NCBI GenBank assembly: GCA_905331475.1
Contig: CAJNYU010001144.1
Location: forward strand, 1-64,000
Source of the DNA: Rotaria socialis
Taxonomy: Eukaryota > Rotifera > Eurotatoria > Philodinida > Philodinidae
Direction of reading: 5' to 3'
DNA length: 64,000 nt
Shown here: piece after piece, positions 34,456 to 47,317 of the stretch
Layout of the letters: each line of letters opens with the position of its first letter
Position numbering within the stretch: position 1 is the first letter of the stretch
Translations under genes and position numbers: made by a program
The notes under the pieces: model-generated
Databases searched by the model: none
The model's input: only the letters and a program-made list of their open reading frames with translations
Told to the model about the DNA's origin: nothing

Positions 34456-36964
34456 GAAAAAAGGCCTATGATGTAAAAAAAAACAATATGATTAGTTAAC
34501 AAGAAAGATTGTTTGTGCGATATTTTGTATGCCGCTACTGAAATATGTAGACACGCCTTCACTAATAAAAGCAGCAAGAATAAAAACAAATGCATCATTA
34601 TGATACAAGGCGAAAAAATATCATAAAAGGTAATAATAAACTTTATTGAGAAATAAAAATGTCCGCATATGTACATACAGCAGAACATGACTAGACTCTA
34701 ACTAAATAGAAATAAAATCAGTTTGAAATAAGAAGGAATTTAGTATTTCTAGTTATGATTGTCTTGAGTATAAATGCGGCGAAGAAAAAAAAATAGTTTT
34801 GAAATAAAAAATAATTATAATACACTTATAATCATTTAAGTATGTATATATGTATCTTATTCATTTTATTATTATTATTACAGCCATTCACAAAATTTTT
34901 ATATCGTAATTTTCATTTTATCGCTTATCAATTTTCTGTGAATGATTTTTTCAGTGAAACTGTGATTTTTATAAAAAAAAAGGAAAAAAATCTGTATTCA
35001 ACGAACTCTACTCCTACATTTGCGTAAATGCAGCATCCAATAAAAAAAATATAAACGTGGCCAAATATGTGAGGTTGAATATGTGCTGATTTGAATTTGA
35101 GTGCAGAAAAGAAAAAAAAAGGTCATCGACACATTTCTTTTTTTATGAAGATTTCATTTGTACATATTTTGAATACATATTTTAAGGTGGTTTAAATGAA
35201 AAAATATATTATTCTTACTTACCTTTATCTAAACTAATTTCTATTTATTTTTGATATAGCTTATGTTGAATAGAAACCTCTATGTATTGCTTGGAGACTG
35301 CAAAAATTATAACCTACTTAATCGCACAACCATTTTCGAAACAAACGTTAGACAGTCTACTATTCTCTTTTTTCTCTCTTATACTTTCTACATAAACACA
35401 GAGAATAGACGGCGATATAGAATGCAAAAATGCACTTACGTACAGATATAGATAAAGCGGGCGCTTGCAAAGCATTATTTATAGCGCCAAGGCGACATTT
35501 TCTCTTTTCTTTTTCTCTTCCTTCTTTTTGCTCTGTTCTGCAGTATTTTTTCTTGTTCTTAATGCACTTGCCTGAGTATCGCTTTTCTCCTACTCTTCCC
35601 AGTTGTAAATTTTATGGCTAGAAGAGATGCAGATGCTAATGATAAAAATAGATGAAAAAAAGGAAGCAAAAAAGTGTAATATACTAAATTATATAACTAT
35701 TCTTTGTTCATAGATTATTTTTTCTGTTTCTCAATTTTGTTCATTTTTATGCCTATTGAGATTTTGAAATCTAATAAAAAATAGAAAAAAATAATGTGAG
35801 TTGTGATACATGGTTATAAGAGTTGGATTGGGTTTTAGAGTAAAAAATAGGAAGCCACTATTGTATACGATCGATCGTAGCTATTCGACTGTCTAGATAA
35901 TGATACGCAATCAAACTAAAGAAACGTGAAACCTTGAGGGAAACCGTAAATAACAAGAAAAAAAGTACATCCGAGAATAACGTACCATAAATTTGTACTA
36001 ATCAATATTTGTTGTTTTACTCTGATTCCGATAAACTTAATAGTAATGAAATAACAACTATCGCAAAAGATTGCCAACAACCGAATGAAACTTGAGAATG
36101 AAACAGCAATAAAAAGAACGTCTATGTTTAATCAATTCTTTTCTTTGAATAAGTAACGGTAATTTAAATGTTGATCGTCTGGATTTTTGCTAAATAAGAA
36201 AAATAATCACAATAAAATTAGATATAATTTTTATGAAGCTAAAATTCAAAAATTTATTCTTCAAAATAGAGCATAAAAAAAACGGAATGTTCCGACTACA
36301 AAAATAATGTTACTTTTTATAATACTCCGCAACAGTGAGCCTGATGACTCACTGGTAATTACAATATAATTATACAAATGATTTTGATACGTAGTTCAAT
36401 ATGGAAATTTTCGTATGGTAAATAAACGATTGGAATTATGCTTGATTTAACTGTTGTAAAGATAGATTTTAAAAGGTTAGCTAGTTTAGTTATCCAATTG
36501 AGTACATATTCAAAATCTCTCTATTTTGACGAAAAACATTATATCGTCTGTTTTTGTCCTAAAAAACAAAACGCACTTATTTTCAATGTTTAAGTCATCG
36601 AACATGCTACGTATCATAAATAAATAAAGTAATCGGATTCCTTCTTTTTTCCCTTTGTATTCGGTTATCATGATTCAAGCTTTACGAGTAAGTACGTTTT
36701 TTGGTTCCTTATGAAAGTCACGTGTTTCAAGGCCGATTATATTGTCGTCTATCGGTTTAGATGTTTTTTTGGCCTTTGCTCTCTTGCTTTTCTTTGTTAT
36801 ATATCTATATAATTATTATTCTGTTCTTCCATGAACTTTAGCGTGATGAAAGAAAATGATAAAATGTTTTTAATAGGTATAGAGAGCATTCTTCGAAATT
36901 GAATATTCTTTTTCACCTATGAATATTATTTGAAATAGAATCATTTTATTCGAAATATTGAGGG
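34456..36964. other. Intergenic, no gene recognised
   Basis: Very AT-rich, with poly-A and TTA/ATT runs. Frames of 60-80 codons here have no recognisable protein character. Confidence 0.5.
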
Positions 36965-37254
36965 GTGTCCAAGGGCTGAGAATTAGGAATTCCACTTCAA
37001 TTCATTGCATACTAACAGTAAAAATATGGAATATTCACAACAATTTTTGTTCTTACACTCATCTTCATTTACAAAATTGTGAGAATCAATAGTTCCGTGC
37101 ACAAATTATTTAAAAAAAGTAATATCGCGAGTTTCGTGAATGGTGGAACTGTGAGGGAACAAATGGTTGATTCCCATTTTCTGTAGGAATTATCACAGCG
37201 GCACTGGCAATTCCTCGGCAGATTAGGAATTCCTATTTCTTAGTTCTTGGACAC
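36965..37254. mobile_element. MITE with 27-bp terminal inverted repeats
   Basis: Left terminus GTGTCCAAGGGCTGAGAA then TTAGGAATTCC is mirrored at the right end (complement GTGTCCAAGAACTAAGAAAT then AGGAATTCC) with a few differences and one indel. The 290-bp body contains further GGAATT/AATTCC words and no transposase frame. No target duplication was evident. Confidence 0.6.
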
Positions 37255-37661
37255 TGTTGGAAACATTACAGAATAATGTTCAATTTAGGATACTTTTTCA
37301 ATCGCAATCATTCAAATATAAGAGATACGAAAAACTAGAAATACATTTTTTAAATTAAAAAATATAGTGTTTTTAACTGCTAATCAAAACTCCTATCTAA
37401 TGAAGAGAATATTTGCATTCAAATTCTATGAACGAGTATTATGTAATGAATATCCTAGCATGCATAGGCTACCCGCGATTTCTTTTTGTGTGTCTATCCA
37501 TATTCATTAGTTAGACTTGATCTTTCTGGAAACAAAAATCTTCTCTTTATATTCTACACAGGCATGCTATGCTGTAGAATGAATAACAGCGAAGTCACGG
37601 ATTATGTAAAAGTAGCTTCTTTCAACATTCAGTTCATTTTTTTCTCTATAATTGCGTATAG

Positions 37662-37911
37662 GGCTACGCTTGCATCACTCTCTCATGATAGTTCTTACTT
37701 TATCAGCTCTCATCATCGTCTATTAAGGTTGTTTATAGAAGAGCATACCAATGCATGCATGTCAAAGTTGCTTAAAACACGACGTGAACTTGCAGAAATC
37801 GACATTCATATTTCACACTTATATCACGATACGTCAAATGGCAAGCGAAAACGTTGCGGATGTTTATCAAACAAACGTTTTTTTTCTTCAAAAAAGCCGA
37901 CAATGAGTTAA
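37662..37911 (+). CDS. Unassigned terminal-exon-like ORF
   Basis: After an acceptor (TTGCGTATAG, 37661) the frame reads ATLASLSHDSSYFISSHHRL, then LRLFIEEHTNACMSKLL and KTRRELAEIDIHISHLYHD, ending in a basic Cys-containing tail. Helical, charged composition suggests real protein, and AATAAA lies at 38037. The frame is open upstream to 37486, but a hydrophobic run there looks like intron. I could not place the preceding exon in phase and do not recognise a family. Confidence 0.35.
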
Positions 37912-38227
37912 CGGGAAAAAATTGCTATAGAACATAGATCATATATCATCTTACAAGGTGCCACTTATGTTTTGTTAAAATCTTTGAAATATTTGTAAAA
38001 AGAAAACGCTTAACTGTATATCAATTAAAGGTTGAAAATAAACTTTTATTTATTATTCTGAAAGAAGTTTTCCAATGAAGATTACGTTTGATTTCATCTT
38101 GCGTGTCGAACAGCTAAGATAATGAAAAAAGACAACAAAATTTTATAGTGTGGGTCATGTGCATATTTAAAAATCTTCAATTCAGAATGCTTGACTAATG
38201 ATTTATTTTTACCGAAACATTTTATAC

Positions 38228-38265
<38 letters not shown>

Positions 38266-38783
38266 CGTAAGTGGATTTCGTATTGCGAATCAATTAGTAC
38301 TTGCAAAAAGTTTGTGTTTGAAAAACAGAAAAGTCTAAGCGGTATCCTAGTTTCAATCAACAATTAAAATCAAGACAATGAAGAAAGAAAAATATCATAT
38401 TTTGTAACATGAATGGAAGAAGCGTTTTTTTTTATTGTCTTCGTTTTAGGCAAACGCTCTCACGCCAAATATTCTTTATTTTTAATCAAAACATAGGAAT
38501 AATTGAATCCACATGTAGAATGTATTTTTTATATGTATGACTACTTATCCAATGTTCATATCTTTCTTTGTCCTGTTTACACTTACAAAACGAGAAGTCT
38601 ATCGGTTATATATATCTTAATTAGAAGTTTTCATGACAGGAAACAAACTCGTTACATTTTCAGTCTCATATTATTCATGCTTAGTTGTATGCCGTCAAAA
38701 CCTGAAGAGAAAAACTCAAAGTAATTCAAAGAGACTACAAGAAATAGAGTAAACTAGAAAAAATGAACTTATTAACATGCGAG
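37912..38783. other. Intergenic with TAG microsatellite
   Basis: Contains a clean (GTA)n run at about 38226-38267. No gene recognised. Confidence 0.6.
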
Positions 38784-39004
38784 TAGGGGTGGCACTTTAA
38801 CTTTAAATTGACCGTAAAATGCAGAGTTTAAAGTTGTTTTTAAGTCACGCTTAAATGCTTCTTTTTGGCGTTTTTTCGGTTTCAGAGAGTCTCATAAGCA
38901 TGGCTAAATACATCAGCACAGTAAAAAGTATTAAAAAGAAGCGTTTAAAGGCGACCTTAAATAACTTTAAACTTGACGGTTAAACTGCCACCCCTACATG
39001 CGGG
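38776..39004. mobile_element. hAT-type MITE
   Basis: Element 38784-38996 (213 bp). Termini TAGGGGTGGCACTTTAAC and, complemented, TAGGGGTGGCAGTTTAAC differ at one base; TAGGGGTGGCA is a typical hAT end. Flanks CATGCGAG (38776-38783) and CATGCGGG (38997-39004) form an 8-bp target duplication with one mismatch. The body repeats TTTAAA/TTTAAAG words near both ends and has no transposase. Confidence 0.85.
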
Positions 39005-42000
39005 TCTTATTGAGCGATTAAATTTCAATGCAATCTACTACTGAACAACTGTTCCACAGTTTATATGAGAGGCAAGCTTCAATTTTCACATAAATTCGAA
39101 TAGATAAGCGTGCTATTGAATAAATTTACTGCCAAATAATCATGGTAGTACTCGTACCTTTTCCTAATTCGTTCTCAGCTATGAATAGTTAGTCATGAGT
39201 TTCATGCATATTATCTGCAATAGTTTTGAGCGTACATTTGGCAAATTTGTTGTAATGAATGATTATGTAAATATGTATACAATGAAGTCATTTAAATCCT
39301 TAGATACATTAATCGCTTTACACATAGTTCTTGTATAGGAAAGATTTCATCGTATGTGTATTCTTGAAATTATATCAAAATCTTAGATACTACCAAGATT
39401 CATAAATTCACTAAACTATCATAAATTGATCACATCAGTGAATGATGGAAGATTATACCGTTGACCTACTAAATCTATTTCAATTCGAGTATATAAATCT
39501 TCAAAAACAAAACGTGATTTATCACTTATGAGAAAAATATAACTCCATTTGGATCAAAACCAGATTGTATACCGAAATAAAATTCAATCCAATCCGGAAA
39601 ATTGATCAAATCCTATGATGATATCATTTCATCGAACGCATTACTGCTTACTATAGATGAAATAGCGATGAACTCATTATCATTAATAACAGTATTCATT
39701 CTGTTGAAAATGTCTTTTCTGTCAAAAAAAAGCTACCAACAAAATTCTTGCGAAATAAAAATATGAGATATTATTTAGTTACACTTGTTAATCATAGAAA
39801 GATCCTTTTGTTCTACCTATTTTCGTATACATTTCTTTATCATCGTTTTACTTAATATTCATAAAATAAGACAAAATTAAACAGTTCATCTATTACAAGC
39901 AAGACATTATTGTAATACGATCTTTACGGATTTATCAACTTCATCTGTCTTATTTGCGAAGGATTTTCAGAATGTTAACAGATTTGAACAGTGTACTCTT
40001 ATGGTTCTGCAATATTCCTTCATCGTCTCTCATAAAAATTTGTACGTAATCCATATTTTCAAGAGAATAAATAATAATTTGACTAAAATTAGTCAAAGTA
40101 GGTCATAAAACTGTATTCATGACCTACCGTTAAGAACTATTTTATCCAGTCCTTTGCTAGTGGAGCATTATACCGCCTAGTTTTTTTCTTTCTTCAAGTG
40201 AAACATTTCTCTTAATGTATTCGTCTGATGATAATTCACTTTATAATGAATATACTGTGGTCGTTTATACATGTGATTATATTCTCTCGTCGAAACTCAT
40301 AATAACAGAATGTATTTAAAATGCATCGTCAACAAAATAAAAAATAAACAGCAAGTAGATTTTCTAAAAATATTTGAATTCTTTTCTTATCCTCTTAATA
40401 ACAGTTCTGGTTGACAATTATGAACTAGAAAATAAATCGGTCACGACGAAGACAATCGTATTTTTACTTATACTCTGGCGGACTTTATTTGGTCAATGTT
40501 TTCTAAACGATATTTTTTTTCAAATTTTTTGATTGTAAAATAGCTTTCTATAGTATTGAGATGATAATAAAATAGAGCTAAAAACATGAATTGATATTTC
40601 ACAATCATAGATTTCTGTTTCTTAAAAAGTGAATCGGCATAATAATAGAAATTGTGTTCAGCGCAAAAATGCAAGGTGTTTAAATCAACAGTGGCCTAAT
40701 TATGACCAGAGACTAACAGAAACTTTAGTCATTTTTATTTTAAATAGTATTTGTTCAATGATAATATATTTAGAATATAGACTCCTATCACATAATTAGT
40801 TCGATAAATATTTATGCGCGTGCTTAGCAAGTGTGATAACTCAAATGCGTATATTTTGTTTTTAATGTTGCTCAATTATGAGCGAAATTGGAGTTTTTAT
40901 GCTAGCTCTACTGCATTAGTATGTCATTTCTATTCTTTTAAAATGATATCATATGTCTTTGTCTGAATACCAATGCGAACCTTCTCAAAGTAGAGAATGT
41001 CCTTATCAAAAATTCATTCACAGTGACAGATTGTGCTCTAGGTTATGAGTACTTTCAATGATAGCTTTCCTTTAAAAAAGGTTGGTGTATTTATGACAAT
41101 CCCTATTTATTTGAAACAAAAAGTCATGCAACTACTTTTTTGTTATATGATGCTTCACTAGCTCTATTGTTCATAATCTCATTAGCAAAACATGACAAAT
41201 GGTATGAATAATACTTTTTAAATAGATATTTCATGTTAGAAAATTGCGTTCATCTCCACTAATGTATACACTACTCGGAAACACTTTAATCTGTAACGAT
41301 TTTGATCTATTCAAAACGGAATAAAAAGTTTCTTCAATGGCATAGTTGTGTATGAAATAATTATATTTGCCATTCAAAACTGATGAATTAAATCAAAAGA
41401 CTTTTGATATCACATCGATATATGTAGACTTATAACATTATACATTGTAGAGGTAATCAAGTGCATTTTCTTCTCGATAAGAATCCAAATGAAGATATCA
41501 TTAAGAGCATAGCTATTTTAGTCAGTCATATCTTATAAAATAAATTACCGTATTAAGTTTCATGCGCATATTTTTGTTTGGTGAAATATATGTGCAGTAC
41601 GTGACTGCTATCTCAGTAGACTTTTTACCTTAAGCTATTTACAAAGAGATCCAGATATGTTACTCAAATCAAGAAATACCTTTTAACTTCAACTAGTTGA
41701 AATTTGCACAAAAAAAAACAATTCAATACTGTTTAAAGAAATTTATTTCTGCTTCAATGAATGACTATAATTTTACAGGAGAGTAAATTTGTGAGTAGCG
41801 TCACAGAAGAGCGCATCTATGTAATATGAAAAGATGAAATTATGAAGAAAACAGAACTGACCAAGTACCTCGTTGGTCTATTTTGTTTTTGGGTGGAAAT
41901 TTCTGGTATAAATCAAAATAATCTATGTAGGTTTAATTCGTGCACAAATGTCAATTAGCATGCAAGATATTCATCATGCAAAGCAAAATTTTTACTATTG

Positions 42001-42105
42001 AATGTAATATACTTAAAAGAATTCAAACCAGAAGAAGCACGTAACAATTGACATATCAAAATGATTGCACAGCTTTTGAAGGGTGAAAAGCGACATGTTC
42101 GTATT
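39005..42105. other. Intergenic, no gene recognised
   Basis: AT-rich DNA. A small hairpin GACCAA...TTGGTC lies near 41858-41879. Nothing coding is supported. Confidence 0.5.
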
Positions 42106-42294
42106 CAATAGCGGCGCGAAGGGCTAAAAGCAGGAGGAGGTACTTTTTCAAAGTGGGACAATATTACCGATGTATTATGCTCGAAGCGAGAGAAAATTTC
42201 ATATAACTTTTTGTCAAAATCGAAGAAAATTGAGTTCATATTTTTCAAAAGCACAAGGAAGGTACCCTCCGGTCGCGCCGCCACTGTTCGTATT
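42098..42294. mobile_element. hAT-type MITE with perfect 8-bp duplication
   Basis: Element 42106-42286 (181 bp). The left end CAATAGCGGCGCGA and the complemented right end CAGTGGCGGCGCGA are inverted repeats with two differences, starting CA and ending TG. TTCGTATT is repeated exactly on both sides (42098-42105 and 42287-42294). The GC-rich ends contrast with the AT-rich interior. No transposase frame. Confidence 0.9.
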
Positions 42295-43707
42295 ATGCCA
42301 TTAGATAGTAAACGGATATGGATGAAAAAAAAACTCTCACAGCAAACAGTTACCTAGGTCTACTTGAAGTCGAGCAATATTTGTGTATTCATCGCCGAGA
42401 CAAAGAAGTAATTCTAAAGAATTGCTTAACCACCTGAATCGTGCATCCTATCGAAACGTTTTTACAATCATTCGGTGAAATTAAAAAAGTATCTTAATCA
42501 TCCAAAAAAAGCATCATGATACTCTAAAGCACTGCTCTAATATTAAGAAAACTTACAAGCGCTTTTTAAACCATTCTTGCTGCACATGAAATTAATTTCT
42601 TTTGCACAGTGCCGTCAAAAAACCACTATCTGAAAACACCTATGTACGTTTCCTAGATGACTCGTATGATTTTTTTAACGTTTTATTGTTACATATTTTC
42701 AATGGTGAACATGGTCTTTTAACTTGGCGTCAAAACTATTTGTCTGTTTGAGTACTGACTTGCTAGTAATGATTTTTTTTCTCGGGTCGCTATAAACGGG
42801 TTTGGTTAGACAGAATTCTTGGGCACATATCGAATTCAAAGCAAGTGTGGGTGTCCCTAGGATCTCCGTCTCAATGATTCACTGTTTAATAATTCAGCAT
42901 GAATACAAATCAAGTATTTGAAGTGCATTGTATATTTCTGCTTTCTCCGATCAATTTCTAGAACTCCATGGATAGATAATTGAATACAATTTTTGAAATT
43001 TATTTTGCTTATTCGAAAGATTCTAAAGCGCATTAAATTCCATCGAGTCTAGGAAAAGCGTCTTTGTGATTAAAAAGAAACTACCAACATCAAGATCATG
43101 AGTGTACTATCTATGCATGTACCTAATCCAAACCACTGGTGATGTAACGCTTATCGAAACTCTTATCAGTGCTAACATTTTTACTATTTCAACGCAATAC
43201 TAAATTAACTTACTTCACTGTTCGAATTCTATAATAATTTTCGAATGAATTGCTTCAGCAAGCCGTTGACTTATACATCAAAACGAAGTTTCAATTGTAC
43301 TGCAGTCGATTCATTATTTTGATTTAAGTGAAGAAATATTTATTTATCATGAGAAGTTAAAACTAAACAGAACTTTAAGCGAATTTCATTAATGAACTGG
43401 GTTAAAAGGAAAAGATCGAAATTGTAAAAGCAATTTTGACCTGAAACCGACCAATACAATTGGTTCTCTGATTTTACATATTATGACCAATCATATTTTT
43501 TGACTCTCCGGAAAACCTTTTCATCGGCTATTTAATTATTAATCCTGTACATTTTTATTTGATTTAAATAAGAAATCAATCAAAAAAGATCTTATTACCA
43601 ATTAACCATTAATGTTAAAGTTGTTGCCTTAGCAACGTTCAATATAATAATAGTCATATGTGGAAGAGAAAATAAGCTTACATGCTACGAAGTCATTTGT
43701 TTGAGAC
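42295..43707. other. Intergenic, no gene recognised
   Basis: AT-rich region upstream of MFI; GTGTGGGTGTCCC at about 42847 is a short telomere-like word. No gene seen. Confidence 0.45.
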
Positions 43708-45135
43708 ATGTCACTGGAATATACAGAAAAACAAATCGAAGGACTTCGAAAAATTCAGCGACTATGGCGTCGCTATATTGTATAGAGATAATTCTCCGAA
43801 AATAACTTAGACAAAAATTTCGGTTTTTGTTTAGGATGTGCAAGTATTTCGTTTCTATCGTGATCTTATCAATTTTCATAATAACGGTGATCCACAAATT
43901 TTAATGCGTACAATAAATCCCACAGAAGCAAAATATATAGATCCGGCAGCTGGTGTTCGCATACGTTTTCGTTTAGCTGGTGAACGTTTTCCACCGACAA
44001 TTTACTATAAAATGTTTACAAATCGACCTATTCAAGACATATGCGCTAATGCGCCAAGAGATTACACACGTCCTTATCTAAGATTAAAAAGTGCAGTGGA
44101 TTCTAATAATAAATTAAATCGATTTCCACAACAAGGTTCTTATCTTAAAATATTCATTGATTTTGTTTTGTTTATTGAGAATGCTACGATTTCTATAGAT
44201 CAAGGTGGATGGTATCGTCGAATTGAAAATAATGGTTGGAGGCCAGTTGCATATACACATTTATTGCAAGTGAACATTGACCAATATTTTTGTTCAAATG
44301 AATTTAAAAAGCCCACCCCGTTTTCTCATTCAAGAGTACGAAAAAATGATACTTATTATTTCTCAAATGTAATGTTTACAAATCTTCGATTTATTCTTAG
44401 TAGATGCAGCGACGACAAGATGTAGAACAGAGACGCAAACAAAGAAAATTAGAGTGGCTTAAAAAAATGTATGTTTTATTCATTTTTAATTTTGTATAAA
44501 TAATTTTTATTCCAATAGGTATCAAGCTGGTATGGTTAATGCAAATAAGAATGAGGATCTAAAAGAAAACGACAGTGAAAATGAAATGTCTCGTCTTATC
44601 AATGAAACTACAGCAAGTATATTACGAATATATAATACATTTGGCGAAGAAGCTGTCGAAGATTGGGAAGTTAACGAATTACTTGAATGGACACATAATC
44701 TAAATTATGATGAATACTTAATCGATTGGCGAACGATTGGTACAAGTGGTTCATCAAATATTCTTGTTGGTATGTATTTTTAAATAAAACATGTTGATAA
44801 TTTTTAAGTACATAATAGTCATTCATCATTTAAGCAACTTATGAAACTACTATCCGATCTTGAATGATCACATTCATTGTCTGGATAGATCATAGAATGA
44901 CTTGTTTTTCTTTTCTTTTTCTATTTTATTAGATAGAGCAATTCGATATCAACAAACACGAGATGTTGATGACCGATCAAATTCAAGTTTAACTGAATCA
45001 AGACATGTATCAATGCAAGCGAATGTTCCAACTAATGGTTCCCTACGAATGCTGCCCATGTTGGACGGTGAACCAAGTTTTGAACGTACATCAACAACTG
45101 CTCCTTCGCAACCGGCTAGTGAGCATAAAAATTAG
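43708..45135 (+). CDS. MFI: MFI / C11orf65 homologue
   Basis: Five exons: 43708-43779, 43835-44335, 44404-44468, 44519-44769, 44933-45135; 363 residues, all in phase. An IQ-like helix (IQRLWRRYI) ends exon 1. Exon 2 carries the conserved core: FRFYRDLINFHNNGDP, then AAGVRIRFRLAGERFPPTIY, YKMFTNRPIQDICANAPRDY, and a WYRRIENNGWRPV segment. Exon 3 gives the basic helix VEQRRKQRKLEWLKKMY. This arrangement is that of vertebrate C11orf65/MFI, described as an interactor that restrains Drp1-dependent mitochondrial fission. The last 68 residues are polar and disordered. It ends 121 bp from the convergent Fuseless-like gene. Confidence 0.85.
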
Positions 45136-45256
45136 CTTGAAAAAAAAACACAGAAACAAAACGCAGTCTTGTAGATACATTTATATAAATATATTTAAAA
45201 AAAAATTCTAATGATCTTTTCTTTTTGTTTTATTACAGAAATTATATAGTTTATAG

Positions 45257-46612
45257 TTAAATCCTTGTATTTTTACTTGATTTTGATGAAGTATCATCTA
45301 TTTTTTTCATTTGATTAAACCACTCGACTAAATAACAATTTGGATAATCAGGAAAAAGATCATATTGATCGAACATATGCGACATAGGACCATTAATAGA
45401 TGATGCAGTTCTCAAAAGACTTAAAATAAAAAAAGATATAAACATACATATTAGATAGAATAAATAAGGAGATTTTATTGCTAATGTCATCGTAGCAATG
45501 TATGTATCAAATAAAAGCCAAAATCCTCTCCATAATAGGACACATGCAGAAAAAGCGGTTAGATGACGAATATTACATATTAAAGATGGATAATTTAAAT
45601 ACGTAATCGTTGGCAGTTGACACAGTTTTTTCATAGAAGATTGAGTATACATAAGTAAAAAATATAATGGATAACCAAGAAAAAGACTTGAAACAGCGGA
45701 CATTAAGGGATTTTTTGGAAAAAGGAAAACATCAAGTAATGTGTAGGAACCACGCCATGCCAAGATAGATAGTAGTGATATAATATATTCATAAAACATA
45801 TAATTAAGAAAATGAGCAAAACATTCACTTATCTATAAATAAATAAATAAATAAGAATTAGTTTTCGATGAAGTTTTTTGTTTGTTTTTGGGTTTGTTTT
45901 TAAAATAAGTTAAATCAATTACGTTTTTTGTTAAAAATGGTGATCCAATTCGAATATTATATTCAACAGAATCATAACTGAGTATGAATGGAGCACAGAC
46001 AAGATCACATGGATGTCCCATTAAACCAATAACAGTTAATAGAGCTGCTATGCTAATTGTAAGCATAAGTAACCAATCAGCTGGTGTATAACGGTCCCAT
46101 ACTGTCCACATTGATACCCATTGTATAATATAAGTTGAAGAAACAATAAAATTATGACATTGTACAACAAGAGAAATAAATATATTAAGTTTCTTTTTAT
46201 GAAGATAATCATATAGATGATCTTGATTTAAATAGATAAACAGAAAGATGAATTGAGCCAAGAAATAAAGCATAACTAATACTATCCAATGTTGATTCGT
46301 AGGAGTTTCAAGCCATACAACCATAAAATTCCATCCGGCCTGCCAAAATAGTATCAGTAATGGAAAAATAAAAAATCCAGCAATAATAGGTTGAGTTATG
46401 AAAAATATTGTACGTCGTAGACCAGTACGAATAATAATATCAGATTGATCTGAACAATCAGTAGTTTCATTGGACGCACTGCTTGTATCTTGAGATGCAA
46501 TTAATCTATCGAATAGAGCAACTGTTATCTCAGCATTAGTCTGTGAACGATATTCAAAAAGAGATTGTGCTCGTGGACGAGAACGACCATTGTAACCTGT
46601 TGAATCGTTCAT
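45257..46612 (-). CDS. Fuseless-like multipass membrane protein
   Basis: Two exons, 46612-45923 and 45832-45257, in phase; 421 residues. About 65 polar N-terminal residues precede some nine hydrophobic helices, for example FFITQPIIAGFFIFPLLILF and WIVLVMLYFLAQFIFLFIYL, later LTAFSACVLLWRGFWLLFD and SPYLFYLICMFISFFILSLL. The repeated pattern of W-R-G-x-W/Y with following L-x-D (AWRGSYTLLD, LWRGFWLLFD) is what I associate with the Fuseless family, needed at synapses in flies; that assignment rests on motif memory. The 90-nt intron contains an AAAT microsatellite. I started at ATG 46612; the codons before it are not ATG. Confidence 0.65.
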
Positions 46613-47307
46613 TAACAAATTTCAATTGTCGACATAACTATAGAAGATAAGATAATGTGAATAATAATTTGTTTTTTTTTTCAATAAGAGTCTAGAAGAA
46701 AAAAAATATCGCATAAAAACAGATTTTGATCTCAAACAACTTTAAAACTATTCATTATTCTATTGTGACCTGTACTCTGATGTAATGTAGCAATAGTCAA
46801 TAGTTTACTTACATTTATATGAATTTTTCTTTTGTTTATTGATTACTGATCGCTGCGAAATATTAAGTTTGTTCTTATCTTGACTGTATTATTCAGACTA
46901 GTAAAATGTGAGGTTGTTTGACTATAATTTATTTTCTATGCACGAATAAAAGAAGGGTATCCAATATTGATTTTTGTATTTTTTTTTCTTGAATAAAAAG
47001 CGTCAATGAATAGAACCGAAAGAAATAGTCACCCGTTTTTGGTTCTCGTCAATTGACAGATAAGCACAGAAGTAGAAAAAATAGCATATTTTGGTATTCA
47101 AATAGAATAAAATAATAAAGAAAATAATATAAGAATCTTGTAATGATTCACTTTGTCAAATAAACTTAACTAATATAATACAGTCGTTTGTTAATAGCTA
47201 TTGAAAGTTTAATTAGAAAATTCTAATGGAAAAAAGAAATGAATTAATTAATCTGTACACAATATTATTCGTACGCCTTTGTGTATCGACGAGCTTGCTT
47301 GTTGTAG
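46613..47307. other. Divergent promoter region
   Basis: About 700 bp between the divergent starts of the Fuseless-like gene and CFAP184. AT-rich, no coding frame; it should hold both promoters. Confidence 0.5.
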
Positions 47308-47317
47308 ATTTTCTAAA

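Noticed and set aside
34446..35621. Several Phe/Leu-rich short frames
   Set aside because: T-rich DNA read as hydrophobic peptide; no further evidence of coding.
38226..38267. TAG/GTA trinucleotide run
   Set aside because: Ordinary microsatellite outside any gene.
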